DNA of 64,000 bases from Dichetophora obliterata (Eukaryota; Arthropoda; Insecta; Diptera; Sciomyzidae), in the NCBI GenBank assembly GCA_963920525.1, contig OY986438.1:214954896-215018895 (forward strand), given 5' to 3'. Position 1 is the first letter of the stretch, and every line of letters starts with the position of its first letter. Positions 23,701 to 35,448 of the stretch are shown in pieces. The notes below the pieces were generated by a model. That model saw nothing but the letters and a program-made list of their open reading frames with translations. It was not told the origin of the DNA and ran no database searches. The position numbers and the translations under genes were made by a program.

Positions 23701-26700
23701 AGATATTTAATCTTAAGATGCAGATGAAGCTATCGCTCTCGCACGTGCACTAGGATGCAATATAAAAGGATTTCACACACGCTCTTATCAGAAATAACGA
23801 ACTCATATCTATTTAATGCGATTAAGCTTGAAAAGCAAAGTTTTGATGAGAAAATCTACAGTTTCAGCCCTATAGTTGCCGAGGGTAAACATTTGTCCAA
23901 TACCAGCTTCTCTGAATGCATAAACGGTGGTTTATTGTAACTGTTGATCTAATTGATAAGAACATTTTGTATTTGTCAGGTCATATATCTTCTATCTGCA
24001 GAGGGAGCACTTAAATTATTAAAACAACGCACACATTTTTGAGCCAATACGTAACAATGAAAATCTAAATTTTTTATTTCATCGATGTCGATGAAGTGTG
24101 CCCAAACAATTTCATGTCCCATCATTGGTATTCCTTTGCGGAAGCTATAGGCTGCAACGCAACATGGTGTTGATTCTCCACAACACGCTGCAACGTCGAA
24201 TGCGGCAACCACCATTATTACATGACGCATGCATTTGAAGGATTATTTAATGGCGTTTGTTGCACGTAAGCTGAAGTCATTGTGTGCTGCTTTAAAAAGG
24301 ATTAAAATCTGCAACCTCTCGCGGTTTGTTTGAGCACAGATAACAATAACAGGAAATAGTTGACTGTAGCTAAATAGCTCCCACAGGCATTAGTTAGGAG
24401 TTTATTAGAGGAAATGTTTGCAGGATTATAAAGGATTTGCATGCCTTGCGTACTTTTTGTGTTTTACTGTAGCTCGTCTCAGTCCCTGCAGCAGTCTTCA
24501 ATCAGCTAAACGTGACTTCGAACTCGACTGCAGGCGTGGATTTATAGGTGGGTCTACATCGTAGCGTGCACTGCATGGGCTGGGTGCAGCTTCATTGTTG
24601 CGTTGCTCCTCACCCTCGGGATAAGCGGACAACAGTCGGCCATAAATGACCATATCAAATCGCTGCATTTCACTTTTTGTTTCGTTTCGCTTATTTTGAG
24701 CATAAATCATTTGCAGCAGTAGCAGCAGCGAATTCGACGCCGGATGTTAATAGTTCTGGAAGGACTTCTGTCCTTGACGTTCGTTGGGCAAGCTGCTTAG
24801 CTGAATGAATGAGTCACTCATTCGCCAGGCACGATCGACAGCCAACCATTTTTGTTTGGTTTTGTATCTAGGGTGATTGAACTTCAACGCTTAAGGACTG
24901 TTGCAGACCGGAAATTATAATTCCTGAGCATAAGTGTGTGTGTGTGTGTGTGTATGTGAGGATGAGTGTTCTGCTCCAAATTTGACCGGATTTAAGGTTG
25001 TGATAGGAAACAGGACAAATGAGGACGCGCTACAAGTTTTTTAAGTGCTGATATTTTGGCTGATAAGCATGCGAACAAACCAGATTTTAATTTAACTGCA
25101 AGGCTTGCAGGGATGTCTAAAGTTCTTAGGATATTCCAAAAAATAAGTTTTTGAATTTTAAAGAGATTCGAAAGTGAAATGTTGATTACTTCATTATTTT
25201 ATTATATTGTGAATTATTCAACACATATTTTCAACACATTTCTTGTTTATCCAATCCGAACTTGGAAAATAGTCTGGTGAAGAAAATATTTCACACTCTA
25301 TATCTTAAGCAAGCGTTTCTGCAATTAGCTTTATGCGAGTCACGTGCCTATTGTTTGCAGTTCTGATTGCGGAAATTTTTAAATGCCGGGTGACGTTTGT
25401 GGTCTGGTCTGTTGCATGGTCTGAATGGCTGTGTGAGCAATTATGTATGAATGTATGTTTGTGTCGTTAGCAGTAGACGTTCGGGGGTGGCTGACTTTCA
25501 AGCGGCAATTCGAAAGCATTCAAGACGCTTGCTTGCTGGTAATGAAGTCTTATTTGATGAAAGTCTGATTGTGCAATGATGTGAACAATATCTGTGCTTC
25601 CGGGAACAAGCAGGATCATTATGAGGCTTGCGTAAAAGGCATTTGAGAGCTCTAAATTTATCAGACGTTGATATAAACGAAACACTGCGATGACTGAAAT
25701 ACCTCTTAATCAATATTTGAGATATCCTTTATTAAAAAAATGGAACACATAAAAGCAGCTTCGCGTTCAACATATGCTCCACTTTAAAATGGGGGAAACA
25801 GCACAATGCATGGTGCACCTTCATAACGAGGTCCTTAAAGTTGGCACTGATAAATCTAAACGGACGCGAATTTGAACGCAGACACGGACCATATGTCGAC
25901 TTCATTTTAGATTTCATGCTCTTAGGGGAGAACCAAGCGGCGCAGTTCGGTCCCCATTAACAAAAGGAATGACGCAAGAATATCCTCTGCATGAAGACAG
26001 CAGCCGGTGGCTATTGATCGCTTTAAGCTGTAGGCGGCCGTAACCAGTTGAATAAGAATGAACGCACAATGCTGAGCGCACGTTCGTCGGCATAAATTAG
26101 TTCCAAACGAGAGATTTTCTCCACTCTTAATGATCTTCGTGCCGCAGCGCAAAGGAGCCATTAATCCACGCTGACCAACGTCGCACGTGTCCTTCGCAGC
26201 GACTCGCGTGTTGCTCGCCCAACCCTGGTGATAGTGACATTTTAAATGTCACGCGCGTCAATGACGAAATATTTTTTATTTTGTTTACTCGTTGTTTTGT
26301 TGGATGCAGTTATGAATTTATTTAGAAAATGAAATTTATTTTGGTTTTTTTTTGTTAATTAAGAGTATGAAATCAGGGCGAAGGAGCGTGATCATGTCGT
26401 ATTGTGGTTTTTTGGCGGTCATTTCCTGCATGTTTTATAAACGAACTTACAATCCGGTTTAAAACTTTTAAACAAAGCTGTTCGGCGTCTATGGTTATGC
26501 TTTTAATCCTTGGAGTCATTCAACTGACTCATAATGCTTCAAAAACCATGCAAGCGTGAGGAAGTAGCAACGTATGGACATTTTAGCTTATGTTGCATAC
26601 TCGTTCCTTTACGTTTTGTGAGTACGTTTTTTGATGAAATTAATATGGAAAAATTGTAAAACTAAGCAAGGCCCAAAAAAAAAAAAAAAAAAAAAATAAA

Positions 26701-27300
26701 TAAATAAAAAAAGAGACATAAGCAGGGGGAGAATATGTTTATAGCTGTTTGCTGTTGTTGCTGTTGTCGGTGTGTTATTGTTGTAATGACGCGTGGCAGT
26801 CCATATGTTTCATGCGCGAGCCGTGTGTCCAATGGGCTGCACCTACTACTGCTTCACAGTTGTTCCTAACAAAAAAAAAAAAAAGCATAAAAGTTATCAC
26901 TCAACAACACTCTGTCAGGACACTATTATCCTTCTGCTTGCTTATTTCTTCAATTTCTGTAGCCTCTTTGCACGCTTCAAATACTGTTGAGGTGGGCAGC
27001 AACGTCTTCGGTCATGCGCGCAGGCGCATTCAAGTGTGTACTTCTTAACATTGCGCATGCGATTTCTTTTTACTTGCTGCCATAAATGATGACCCAACAA
27101 AATCGGTAACGAAGCGCATCACAAACTTCTACCATCTGTAGTCCTGACTTAAACTATCTGGGCGTTTTTCTTGGCAATGAACTGAAGTTTCAGTTAGAAC
27201 AGAACTAACTTATAGTATCTGCGGTGGTCGTAGCTTGTGTTGTTTATAAATTTTAAATAATTTAGTTCTTCGCTTCAATTCAAGGATTTTGTCATCATGA
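23701..27300. other. Mostly unique, less AT-rich DNA; candidate regulatory block
   Basis: No exon with a family signature was found on either strand. The block has a (GT)n run at 24934-24952, a long poly-A run near 26668-26695 and CTGTTGTTG triplets at 26750-26765. Base composition is more balanced than in the transposon-filled DNA on both sides and no repeat boundaries were seen. It may contain conserved cis-regulatory DNA, which is inference only. Confidence 0.4.
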
Positions 27301-29619
27301 CAAACCGTTGTGTGTTGCGCTCTGTTAAGGCTGCAATAATGTATTGTATGTATTTTCCTTAGTTGGTGGCTTACATTTTGTTAGGCATTGAGAAATTATG
27401 CAAATAGAAGGTACTAATTTGCTCCAGATGGTGAATACGTTAAATTGAGGTAATAAAAAGGTGTAGTAAAGGAAAATAATTTTATCCAGAAGCAACATTA
27501 AACAGAAGACTGTAAAGCGGTTTCTGAAAAGGTATTTCGAATATTCAAGCCAAATATTCTAGATTCACGATTAAAGTGAGGCAAATCACCATACAAAGAG
27601 GTATTCACAATTTGCACTTAGTCAGGAAATATAATTCTAATAACATACATGCATTCCTGCAACTCGTAGCGATCGTAGTTACATACTCATTTTACCGATT
27701 TGATGTCACTCTGATGTCGATCTCACCTGCAATGTTTCTGTATGTATCTGAATCGACTTATGTTCGATTCGTTCGTTCCAAATCTGTAATCTATCACATG
27801 TTCCGATTTCATTTCAATGGAACCTTTTAAAGAAGTGTTTTTGTACGTAAAGTAAATCGATAACAATATGTCACTTTTCTCACTGGCTTTGCGGCAAGTG
27901 AGAATTCTACCGATTTATCTTATGTCAGTAATGTTGTGTATTATTAAGTTATAAGTACTCAAAATATACCTTTAAAAATGGTTACTTTCATATGAGTCGA
28001 ATTTTTTACTGATTGAAACTTTTTGTTGTTCTTAAAAAACGTTTAAATTTTAAAGGTCATGCAATTTATAAATAATGCCTATTTACATAAAAGTTAAAAA
28101 GTTTAGCAAAACAGTATATGTTTGAGCTATGAAAAAGCACCCGTTTGCATAAATTTGCTAAGTTTTTGCTGCACAGCACTAAGTGAAAAATTATTTACAT
28201 TCATCGATTTGTGTTCTTATTCATCACGGTCCGAGTTTTTACCAATTTAAACGCACAGAAACATTAATTGTCACGAAATCGGTAACTAGGAATCGATAGC
28301 AGCTGACGTCACACAAATCGATAACTTGTCGATTTTGTTACAGGAACGAGCTACTGATCTCTTAATTAGTAAGAAACGATTTTAAAAATTCAATTCTAAA
28401 TATATTTTAACAGTAATGTAACATTATGACTTTTACATGTCATACTAAAATGTTGAAAAAAGTACCCAGTTGTTCGGTCGGTGGCAACATAACGCTTTGA
28501 AACACGAGAATTGTAAGGCCCGTGGTAATGCACGTTGAGTCCATTCGCCCCTGTCAATGACATCGATGTGTTAAAAGGACGTAAAAGTTACGAGGCGAGA
28601 GGCATGCCCCTACCACTGCAAGTATGTGAATTCTCATACCAGGTAGTAGGCCGAAGTTTCAACTACTGGGTAATGAACGAAAATTTTCAACAAAACTTTA
28701 TGAGATTTTAGGGGCGCGTTTAGAAAAATAAAAACATTCAAATAATAATTTTTATTTATTTTTTATTCATATATTCCAAGATCAACGTTTAAATGTGGCG
28801 CTTGTTGATTTCTTGGGTCGAGGCAAGAAAAAATATTGTATGGCTATGGATATTACCCCACCTGTTTTGAATTATAGGCGCAAGTATATATCTATCATCA
28901 CTGTCGAGCTTCGACCTTTCTGTCAAGTGGATTTGAGACATCGATTACCGAACATGGTCGATTCAACGATGTTAACAATAGATAAAATTCTCGACAAGGT
29001 AAATTTTGTAGTATATTAATTAGGTAATCGCTGCCTCAAGTCGATTTGACAGAAAAGTCGACAGTCGCTTAGGTCGACGCTCGACAATGATGATAGTGGT
29101 GCATAACTTGTAAAGTATTGCAGATAGAAAACAATATGAAGCGGTTTTTGAAGCTACTGTTTTGCAAAAACTGTTTGAATGTAAATTTAAGTAAAAAAAT
29201 ATATAAAATAAAAGATACAAAAATACTGTTTAAAGAGAGTAGGGTTCCTGGATAGAGGAAGGAAGTCTTCATAATAATTATTTCTTTTATCGTGCTCAAA
29301 GACTCTAATCCCAAATTTTCTCCCAAATTACAGCAAAACTAGTTGTGACAAAGATAATGAACACAATATTAGTAAAGGGCATCCTTAAAATATAAACATA
29401 ATGTTGTATAAATATATACCCTCAGAAAAATTCGAACTGAAATCTGAAATTTCTTTATTTTTAAGGAAAGTTATTTTTCAAACAAAAGTTCATATTTATA
29501 TTTGCGTAGTGTGCCTACATACGCACACACATAACAATTCAAACGACCACCCAAAAGACCTTTACTTTAATGACCTACAATTGTCTAACATATGGCAACA
29601 ATAAAAAAGGAAATTGAGG
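27301..29619. other. Intergenic DNA, nothing firmly recognised
   Basis: No gene was recognised. TCGATA-type motifs cluster near 28225-28335 (for example AATCGATAGCAG, AAATCGATAACTTG). A 74-codon frame at 28795-29019 has no known signature. A CACACA stretch lies near 29519-29530. Confidence 0.4.
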
Positions 29620-29627
29620 CTCTCTAG

Positions 29628-30513
29628 TAGAGATGGGTCGTTCCGAACCTGTATAGTTCGCGGAACTATGTTCACAGTCGGACATAGTTTCAATCATTAC
29701 TTCGATTCATTTTTAGCATGTCCAAACAGTTTCGGTTGCAATGATTTTTTTTAATTAAGCAATATTAACCGACATCTCTTTCGCACATACTACGGCTTTA
29801 TGTGATCGAATTTATGTGATCGACTAGAAATGCAAAGATGATGTTTGTGAGCGAACGAAAGAACTGATATATAAAATGGTAAGATGACATTTCGTTGTTC
29901 TTGTTGTGCACATTGCTCTGTGCATTTCGTTTTGAACATGCTTTCATTAAAACAAAAGGAACTAGCAGAACTAGATAGTTTCTCGGATATATTAAAATCT
30001 GGTACATAGGACATGCATGAGGAACGGCTTGAATGCTCCTTTTACTCATTTTTTAGCAACATTATGAATTTACTGCATACTTTTAATTCAAATATTTATT
30101 TTGTAACAAAGATAATTTTTATAATTTGTTTTATTATGTTACAATTTTGCTACTTATACTTTATATTTGAGTTAAATGAAATTATTTGCCATATTATAAA
30201 ATTTCCGTTTTATATGAAATATTTTCTTTAATTTAAAATAATTACACAATTTTTATCTGCAAGTCAAGAAGCAAGTAGTTCTTATAAACGTTTCTAATAG
30301 TCGCTGCAGTTCAACAAAAGAACTAAATAGTTCCGCGGACATGCTTCAAATTCCCTCTGTAGTTCAACAAGCAAACAGTTCAAATAGTCTATACAATTCA
30401 AATAAGCAAAAGAACTAGATAGTTCCACGGACATGTTTCCGTGAACTAGTTCCTTTCTTCAAAAGAATCGTTCCATGTCCGTTCCGTCTTTGAAACTGTT
30501 AAGCACAACCCTA
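29628..30513. mobile_element. Non-autonomous hAT element, 886 bp
   Basis: It is flanked by the 8-bp direct repeat CTCTCTAG (29620-29627 and 30514-30521), the length typical of hAT insertions. The imperfect inverted ends are TAGAGATGGGTCG and, read inward on the other strand, TAGGGTTGTGCTT. Both subterminal regions are rich in GAACTA/TAGTTC motifs (29640-29700 and 30295-30450), which look like transposase-binding sites. The interior is AT-rich and has no transposase. Confidence 0.85.
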
Positions 30514-30521
30514 CTCTCTAG

Positions 30522-30849
30522 CCATCCAAAATAGCGGATTGGTTTGCTTAAACACCAAACACTTCATCACGACAGGCTTATTCGTGATAAGTGGAACACA
30601 CTTAATATCCTTCTCAACTCACAAATCTATCTTACAAAACACCTTAACATCCGGCACCACGTTTATTTAAAGAAATTTAGACTTTTAATTTGAGTGATAA
30701 AATTTCGTTGTTTTATTTATTTTATTTATTTTAAAAATGAATTACAATTATAAATAATTATATTACTTAGTCACTAGCACAAGCAAAACGAACTTTAGAC
30801 TTTTTCTTTGTTTTAATAATTATTTTATTAACAATGAATATATAACAAT
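30522..30849. other. Short AT-rich spacer
   Basis: Nothing was recognised apart from TTTATTTATT repeats near 30712-30732. Confidence 0.4.
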
Positions 30850-32281
30850 ATGATGATGGGTCTATGACGCTTTTGTGCTTGTTAGATTTTTCGAAAGCGT
30901 TTGATAAGGTAAATCATCAAATTTTGTGTCATAAGCTTAAGTTATTGTTTGGTTTCTGTGAGAGTGCCGTTAATTTAATGTCCAGCTACTTGTGCAATAG
31001 GTGTCAAAAAGTTCAAATTGGCCAATTATCGTCGGGGTACAAACCAGTTTTAAGTGGTGTTCCTCAGGGTTCTATACTTGGCCCACTTCTGTCTTCCATG
31101 TTTTTAAATGATATTTTTTCCGTTTGTAATCATGCTGCTATTCATGCATACGCTGATGATGTTCAGTTATATCTTTCTCGTAGAACTGGCCTTATCGATG
31201 ACCTTGGTTGCAGGTTGAATGAAGACCTTAATAATGTTAAATAATGGGCTACAAAAAACGATCTTATACTTAATTCTTCCAAATCATATGTTCTTCCTGT
31301 CTGTAAGGTTAAGTCTTGTTTAAATGTTGTTCCTGATTTGTTTATCGGAGCCAATAAGCTCATTGTTGTGTCTAAAGTTGTGAATCTTGGCTTCCATTTA
31401 AATTCTTCCCTGTCATGTGTTGACCACGTAAATAGTGTAGTAAGTAAAGTGTATTATGTTTTGCGTAACTTAAGATTGTCAGCCAGTGTAACTCCAATTG
31501 AGATTAGGCGTAAGTTTGTAATTCAACTTATCTTGCCTGTTATAACTTTTTCTGAAATAGTGTATAGTAAACTGGATTCTTCGTCCCAACTAAAACTTCA
31601 GATTGCGTTTAATTATGCTACGCGGTATGTTTATGGTCTTCTAAAATATGATCGTCTTTCCAGTTTCCGAAATGCAATACTTGGTTGTAGCATAGTTGAT
31701 TATCTTAAGGCGAGAAACTGCATATACCTACATAGGTTAATCTATGATAAAACACCTGGGTATTTGTATGATAAACTCCAGTTTGGTATGTCTAGAAGAA
31801 GGCATGTCATGATAGTTCCGAGGCATTATTCCCTAAACACGTCCCACCTGTTCTTCATCAACGCCATTAGGTTGTGGAATGCTCTACCACGTAGGCTTAG
31901 GGAGACCAGTGGGAGCGTAGCTTTTAGGCAATCAGTCTTTTCCTTCTTTTCTGCTCATTAGATTACTTCTTCTTTACTCCTTTTCTTTTACTTTTATATT
32001 CCTTTTTCCACTCTTACTTTTCTTTACTCTCTAGCAAAATCTTTTAATTTAATTATGGCATAAATTACTTTAAGTTACTTGTTGTTTCAAAAATTGTGTA
32101 TATAATTATTTTTAATTAATTTTTTGAGTTGCTATTATTTCCTATTATTATTAACTTATATTGTACTATAAAAGAGTTGTTATTATTTCCTTTTACTATT
32201 AACTTATACTGTACTATAAAAGAGATTGCTCTTAGTGTACTCATGCTTGTTTCTTTTAAATAAATAAATAAATAAATAAAT
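30850..32281 (+). mobile_element. 5'-truncated non-LTR retrotransposon (CR1/Jockey-like)
   Basis: It consists of the C-terminal half of a non-LTR ORF2, a 3' UTR of about 300 bp and a (TAAA)n tail (about 32261-32281). The 5' end falls within the reverse transcriptase region, so the copy was truncated on insertion. No RNase H domain follows the reverse transcriptase, which argues against the I clade. Clade assignment beyond CR1/Jockey-like is not possible from inspection. Confidence 0.88.
30852..31961 (+). pseudogene. Non-LTR reverse transcriptase pseudogene, one in-frame stop
   Basis: A single reading frame runs from before 30864 to 31961 with only one break, a TAA at 31242-31244. Visible reverse transcriptase motifs, in order, are LLDFSKAFDKVNH (motif A, catalytic Asp), SGVPQGSILGPLL (motif B) and AYADDVQLYLS (motif C with the YADD catalytic pair). 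After the stop the frame continues with WATKNDLILNSSKS and the thumb and C-terminal region, ending in LWNALPRRLRET and FFSAH. About 365 codons remain of an ORF2 that normally exceeds 850. One stop and no frameshift in over 1.1 kb suggests a fairly recent insertion. Confidence 0.9.
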
Positions 32282-32770
32282 TAATTGTGTTATATTTTTA
32301 TCAATTTTTTCATAAAGCGCTCTTAAATAATTAAAATTTTATAGTTTGGTTTGGAACCCTTTTGAAAATTGAAACCAAATAAAATTTATCTTAAAAATAC
32401 TGAAAGCAAGAACAAATTCCTTTAAATCAATACGAAAAAAGTATCTACAAAAATATTCCAAAATTTTGGGCTTATATTAAATAGAAATTTTTCTTCGAAA
32501 GAAATAATAAATATTCGTTTTAAAATTTAATTATTGCCTTCAACGAAAAATTTCCAATTGTAATAAAAAAATTCCTTGGCGTTAGAACAAGTGAAATTTT
32601 TTTCAAATGATGAAAATTTTCTTTGATTTTAGTATGCTGTTTTCGCAGTGTACCTTGTGTTATTAATAATAATTTTTTTCTATTTTATTTTTTAGTTTAT
32701 TTTATTATCAGTTATTAGTACATACGATGTAGTTATTGTGTTGCTTACAATAAAATAATATAATATGTGA
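32282..32770. other. AT-rich spacer, nothing recognised
   Basis: No gene or repeat was identified between the retrotransposon tail and the next inverted-repeat element. Confidence 0.4.
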
Positions 32771-34064
32771 GCAATTCCGCCAAAAGTGCCCATCTACATG
32801 TTTTCACAGTTTTGTGTGATAAAAAACAAGTTTTGTTACTTTAAATACTCCAGCTTTCGTAAAAAGCTTTTTCTTGAAATTTATGTAGTAACAGGTAATT
32901 AAGACTAAATTTACAGGTAAAAATACCTAAAATTGGACTAAAATGTCATTCCTGTAGGGAAAATTTTTATTTCTACTTATTCTAAACAACAAGGTCAAAA
33001 TACTACGTATACCGTGTGCTTTTTCTGCCATTCTAAATAATTATGCAAATTTAGTTAATTGATTTGTGATCTATTAAATTATTACATGAATTAAATTGAG
33101 AGCTTTAGATCAAGTTAGTTTTTAAGAAGGCAACAACAACAACAACTCTGTAAAGAGTCAATCACTTAGCTGACTAGACGACAGTCTGTTTCGGAAATCG
33201 CTACATTTTCTCTTCAGTAGTCCTTGAGTGATTAAGCTGTGATCAACTCACTGTTAAGTCGTATATGATTTCACACATTTTGGAATCCATTCATCTGAAC
33301 TATATTGAACAAATTGAACGTTCAAATTGGCTACTTAATCATATGACATTTAAAGTAGTAGGCTATTTTATAGATCACCGCCATCAACTCTACCGAGGTT
33401 GCCATCTGTTCTCGTTGCTTCTTATCTATTTCAATGTATATTGAAAAGCTTACTTGATCTAAAGCTCGCAATTAAATTCATGTAGTTATTATACAAATTT
33501 TTTAACATATGTTTCATCTAAAAAATTTTTGTCCCTTTAGATTTTATCACTTTTTGAATTTCGCGCCTTTTAGAAAGCAAAACTAAGAGACAAGTATCGT
33601 TCGAACGCCCTCTGAGAATTGCTTTTTACACTGCTTATATTCAAGTTTCAAACATATACCAATGGTTTTGACTTTTAACTTTTTTGTTAAATTATTATTA
33701 TTTAAATGAAAAAAGTTGTAATTTCTGTGTATTCTGTGTATTCAGTTAGTAATATACTAAAACAAAATTGAGCATAACATATTAAAGTAGTTAGCAAATA
33801 AATTATACGTGCGGAAAAGTGTTTTAGTTTTCTCTAATGCCTGCGATCTGCAACTAAAGATGAATTTGTCATTTCTGTAACCGTCATTCCTGACATTTTG
33901 TGTCATTCCTGTAACCACTCAAAAAGACACAAAATGCATAAAAATCAATTTCATGACATCATTTGAACTTACTTTGGGGCCAAATAGTATAAAAAACTAC
34001 ATTTCTATCTTAAAGTTTTATTTTCTATTTTTCAATTAAAAAAGGACACTTTTGGTGGAATTGT
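32771..34064. mobile_element. Inverted-repeat element of about 1.3 kb carrying MITE copy B
   Basis: The left end GCAATTCCGCCAAAAGTG is mirrored on the right by CACTTTTGGTGGAATTGT. The motif GTCATTCCTGTA recurs inside both halves (about 32945 and 33880-33920). The MITE at 33085-33482 is nested inside. No clean target-site duplication or protein was found, so the ends are approximate. Confidence 0.6.
33085..33482. mobile_element. MITE, copy B (398 bp, TA duplication)
   Basis: Same family as 11355-11794, with matching ends (CATGAATTAAATTG and the inverse) and TA on both sides (33083-33084 and 33483-33484). The interior matches copy A, with a deletion near the right end (copy A has about 40 bp more around 11700-11750). 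No coding capacity. Confidence 0.9.
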
Positions 34065-34291
34065 CCATATCTCTTGAGCAAACATAAAAGAAGAATAAAG
34101 AGAAAAATGTATTTAAATAAAGATTAGCTGTTAAAATCCACATTATTTGTTCTGTTTGGCAATCTCCTTAATTTTTATTCTTCTCTTCTGGTGCTTATAT
34201 CTTATAGAGTTGTTACACTCAAATTCCGATCTGATTATTGAATATAATGGAATATGCAACGATGATATAATGTTAGTATATTTAATTTCAT

Positions 34292-34642
34292 AAAAAAAAA
34301 AAATAAAATAAACTGGCCATTTCAGCCCTTGGAAGGACTTTGATCTAGCTTCTATTGATCAATTGTGTTGTGCGTGTTATTAAATGTTTGATCACAAATG
34401 ACCGAGAACTGGACCTACGAGCTTAATGCAGACTCCGAACGGCTTATGTTCTCAAGAAGCTTTACATGGCAATTTTTACTCTCTGAGGCTTGCCATTGTC
34501 TGCAGAGAGCTGACGACCGAACAGAAAAATTAATTCAATTGAAAAAACTTTCTGTCTGAGATGGAATTGAACCCGGGCTACTGCGGTCCTTTAGCTTAGG
34601 GGCCACGCACTCTACCAACTAGGCTACGGCCGCCACATACTT
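34292..34642 (-). mobile_element. tRNA-derived SINE, copy 2
   Basis: Nearly the same sequence as 13154-13491 in the same orientation. The tRNA-like head is at the right, with GTAGCCTAGTTGGTAGAGTG and GGGTTCAATTCC on the minus strand. The tail is A/T-rich (34292-34311). It is flanked by the 11-bp direct repeat TTTAATTTCAT (34281-34291 and 34643-34653). The different tails, (TA)n versus T/A-rich, are consistent with independent insertions. Confidence 0.92.
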
Positions 34643-34899
34643 TTTAATTTCATGCCCAAATTTATTTTAAACATACAGGAGCAAGAATATTTCTTGATTT
34701 CTAGTTGAAAATTTCTTGAACAAAATTGTTTCATTACCAGTTTCCAATTTCTTATTAAATTATTGTGTAAATTTTTAAAGAAATCGTTTTTCAACTGTGA
34801 GAAATCATTCCAGTATCTCTTTGATATTGAATATATTAATTCATAGTTTTATTTGTGAAATTATAAAAGATTATTCGTCAGTATAATCATTCAGTAAAG

Positions 34900-35448
34900 T
34901 CACTTTTGAATGCCTTTGTTCTGTCGAAACTTGAATACGCATCTTTAATCTGGAATCCGAATTATGCCATTCATTCGTTGCGGTTGGAACAAATTCAAAA
35001 ATGATTTACAAAGTTTGCTCTTCGCTTGTTATACCATCATGATGATCTTCCTCCATATAATGTAAGATGTTTGTTTTTAAGCATAAAAACATTAGAGATG
35101 CGAAGAAAAATTCAGTCTCTTATGGTAATTTATGCTATTATCTTAGATAACATTGATAGTCTTTCTCTTTTGGCTTCAATACATTTTAATATTCCTTCAA
35201 GGCGTTTTAAATAATTCTATATTCAATTTCATAGATCCAATTATGCGCGTAGTGAACCGATTCAGAGAGCTTTGTCCTTATTTAATGACTTATCGCTTCG
35301 AGTTTTGTTTGATTTCTTAATGTCGAGAATTTGTTCTAAGTCTTTGTTAAATAGTTTATTTTTAATTTAGTGTTATATGTTATAAAAACTTTTTGTTCGT
35401 CTTTAAGAAATTAATACTCCAAAGACTCTAATAAATAAATAAAAATAT
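34900..35448 (+). pseudogene. Non-LTR reverse transcriptase C-terminal fragment
   Basis: The frame reads VLSKLEYASLIWNPNYAIHS, LEQIQK then a stop, then FTKFALRLLYHHDDLPPYN and LEMRRKIQSLMVIYAI (to 35214). After a frameshift it continues as NYARSEPIQRAL and VLFDFLMSRICSK. These blocks match the C-terminal region of the fragment at 14840-17168. The stretch ends in AATAAATAAATA (about 35431-35443). It is a diverged 5'-truncated copy related to, but distinct from, the other two non-LTR copies here. Confidence 0.8.

Noticed and set aside
28795..29019. 74-codon frame
   Set aside because: No recognisable family, no splice context and no neighbours to support it.
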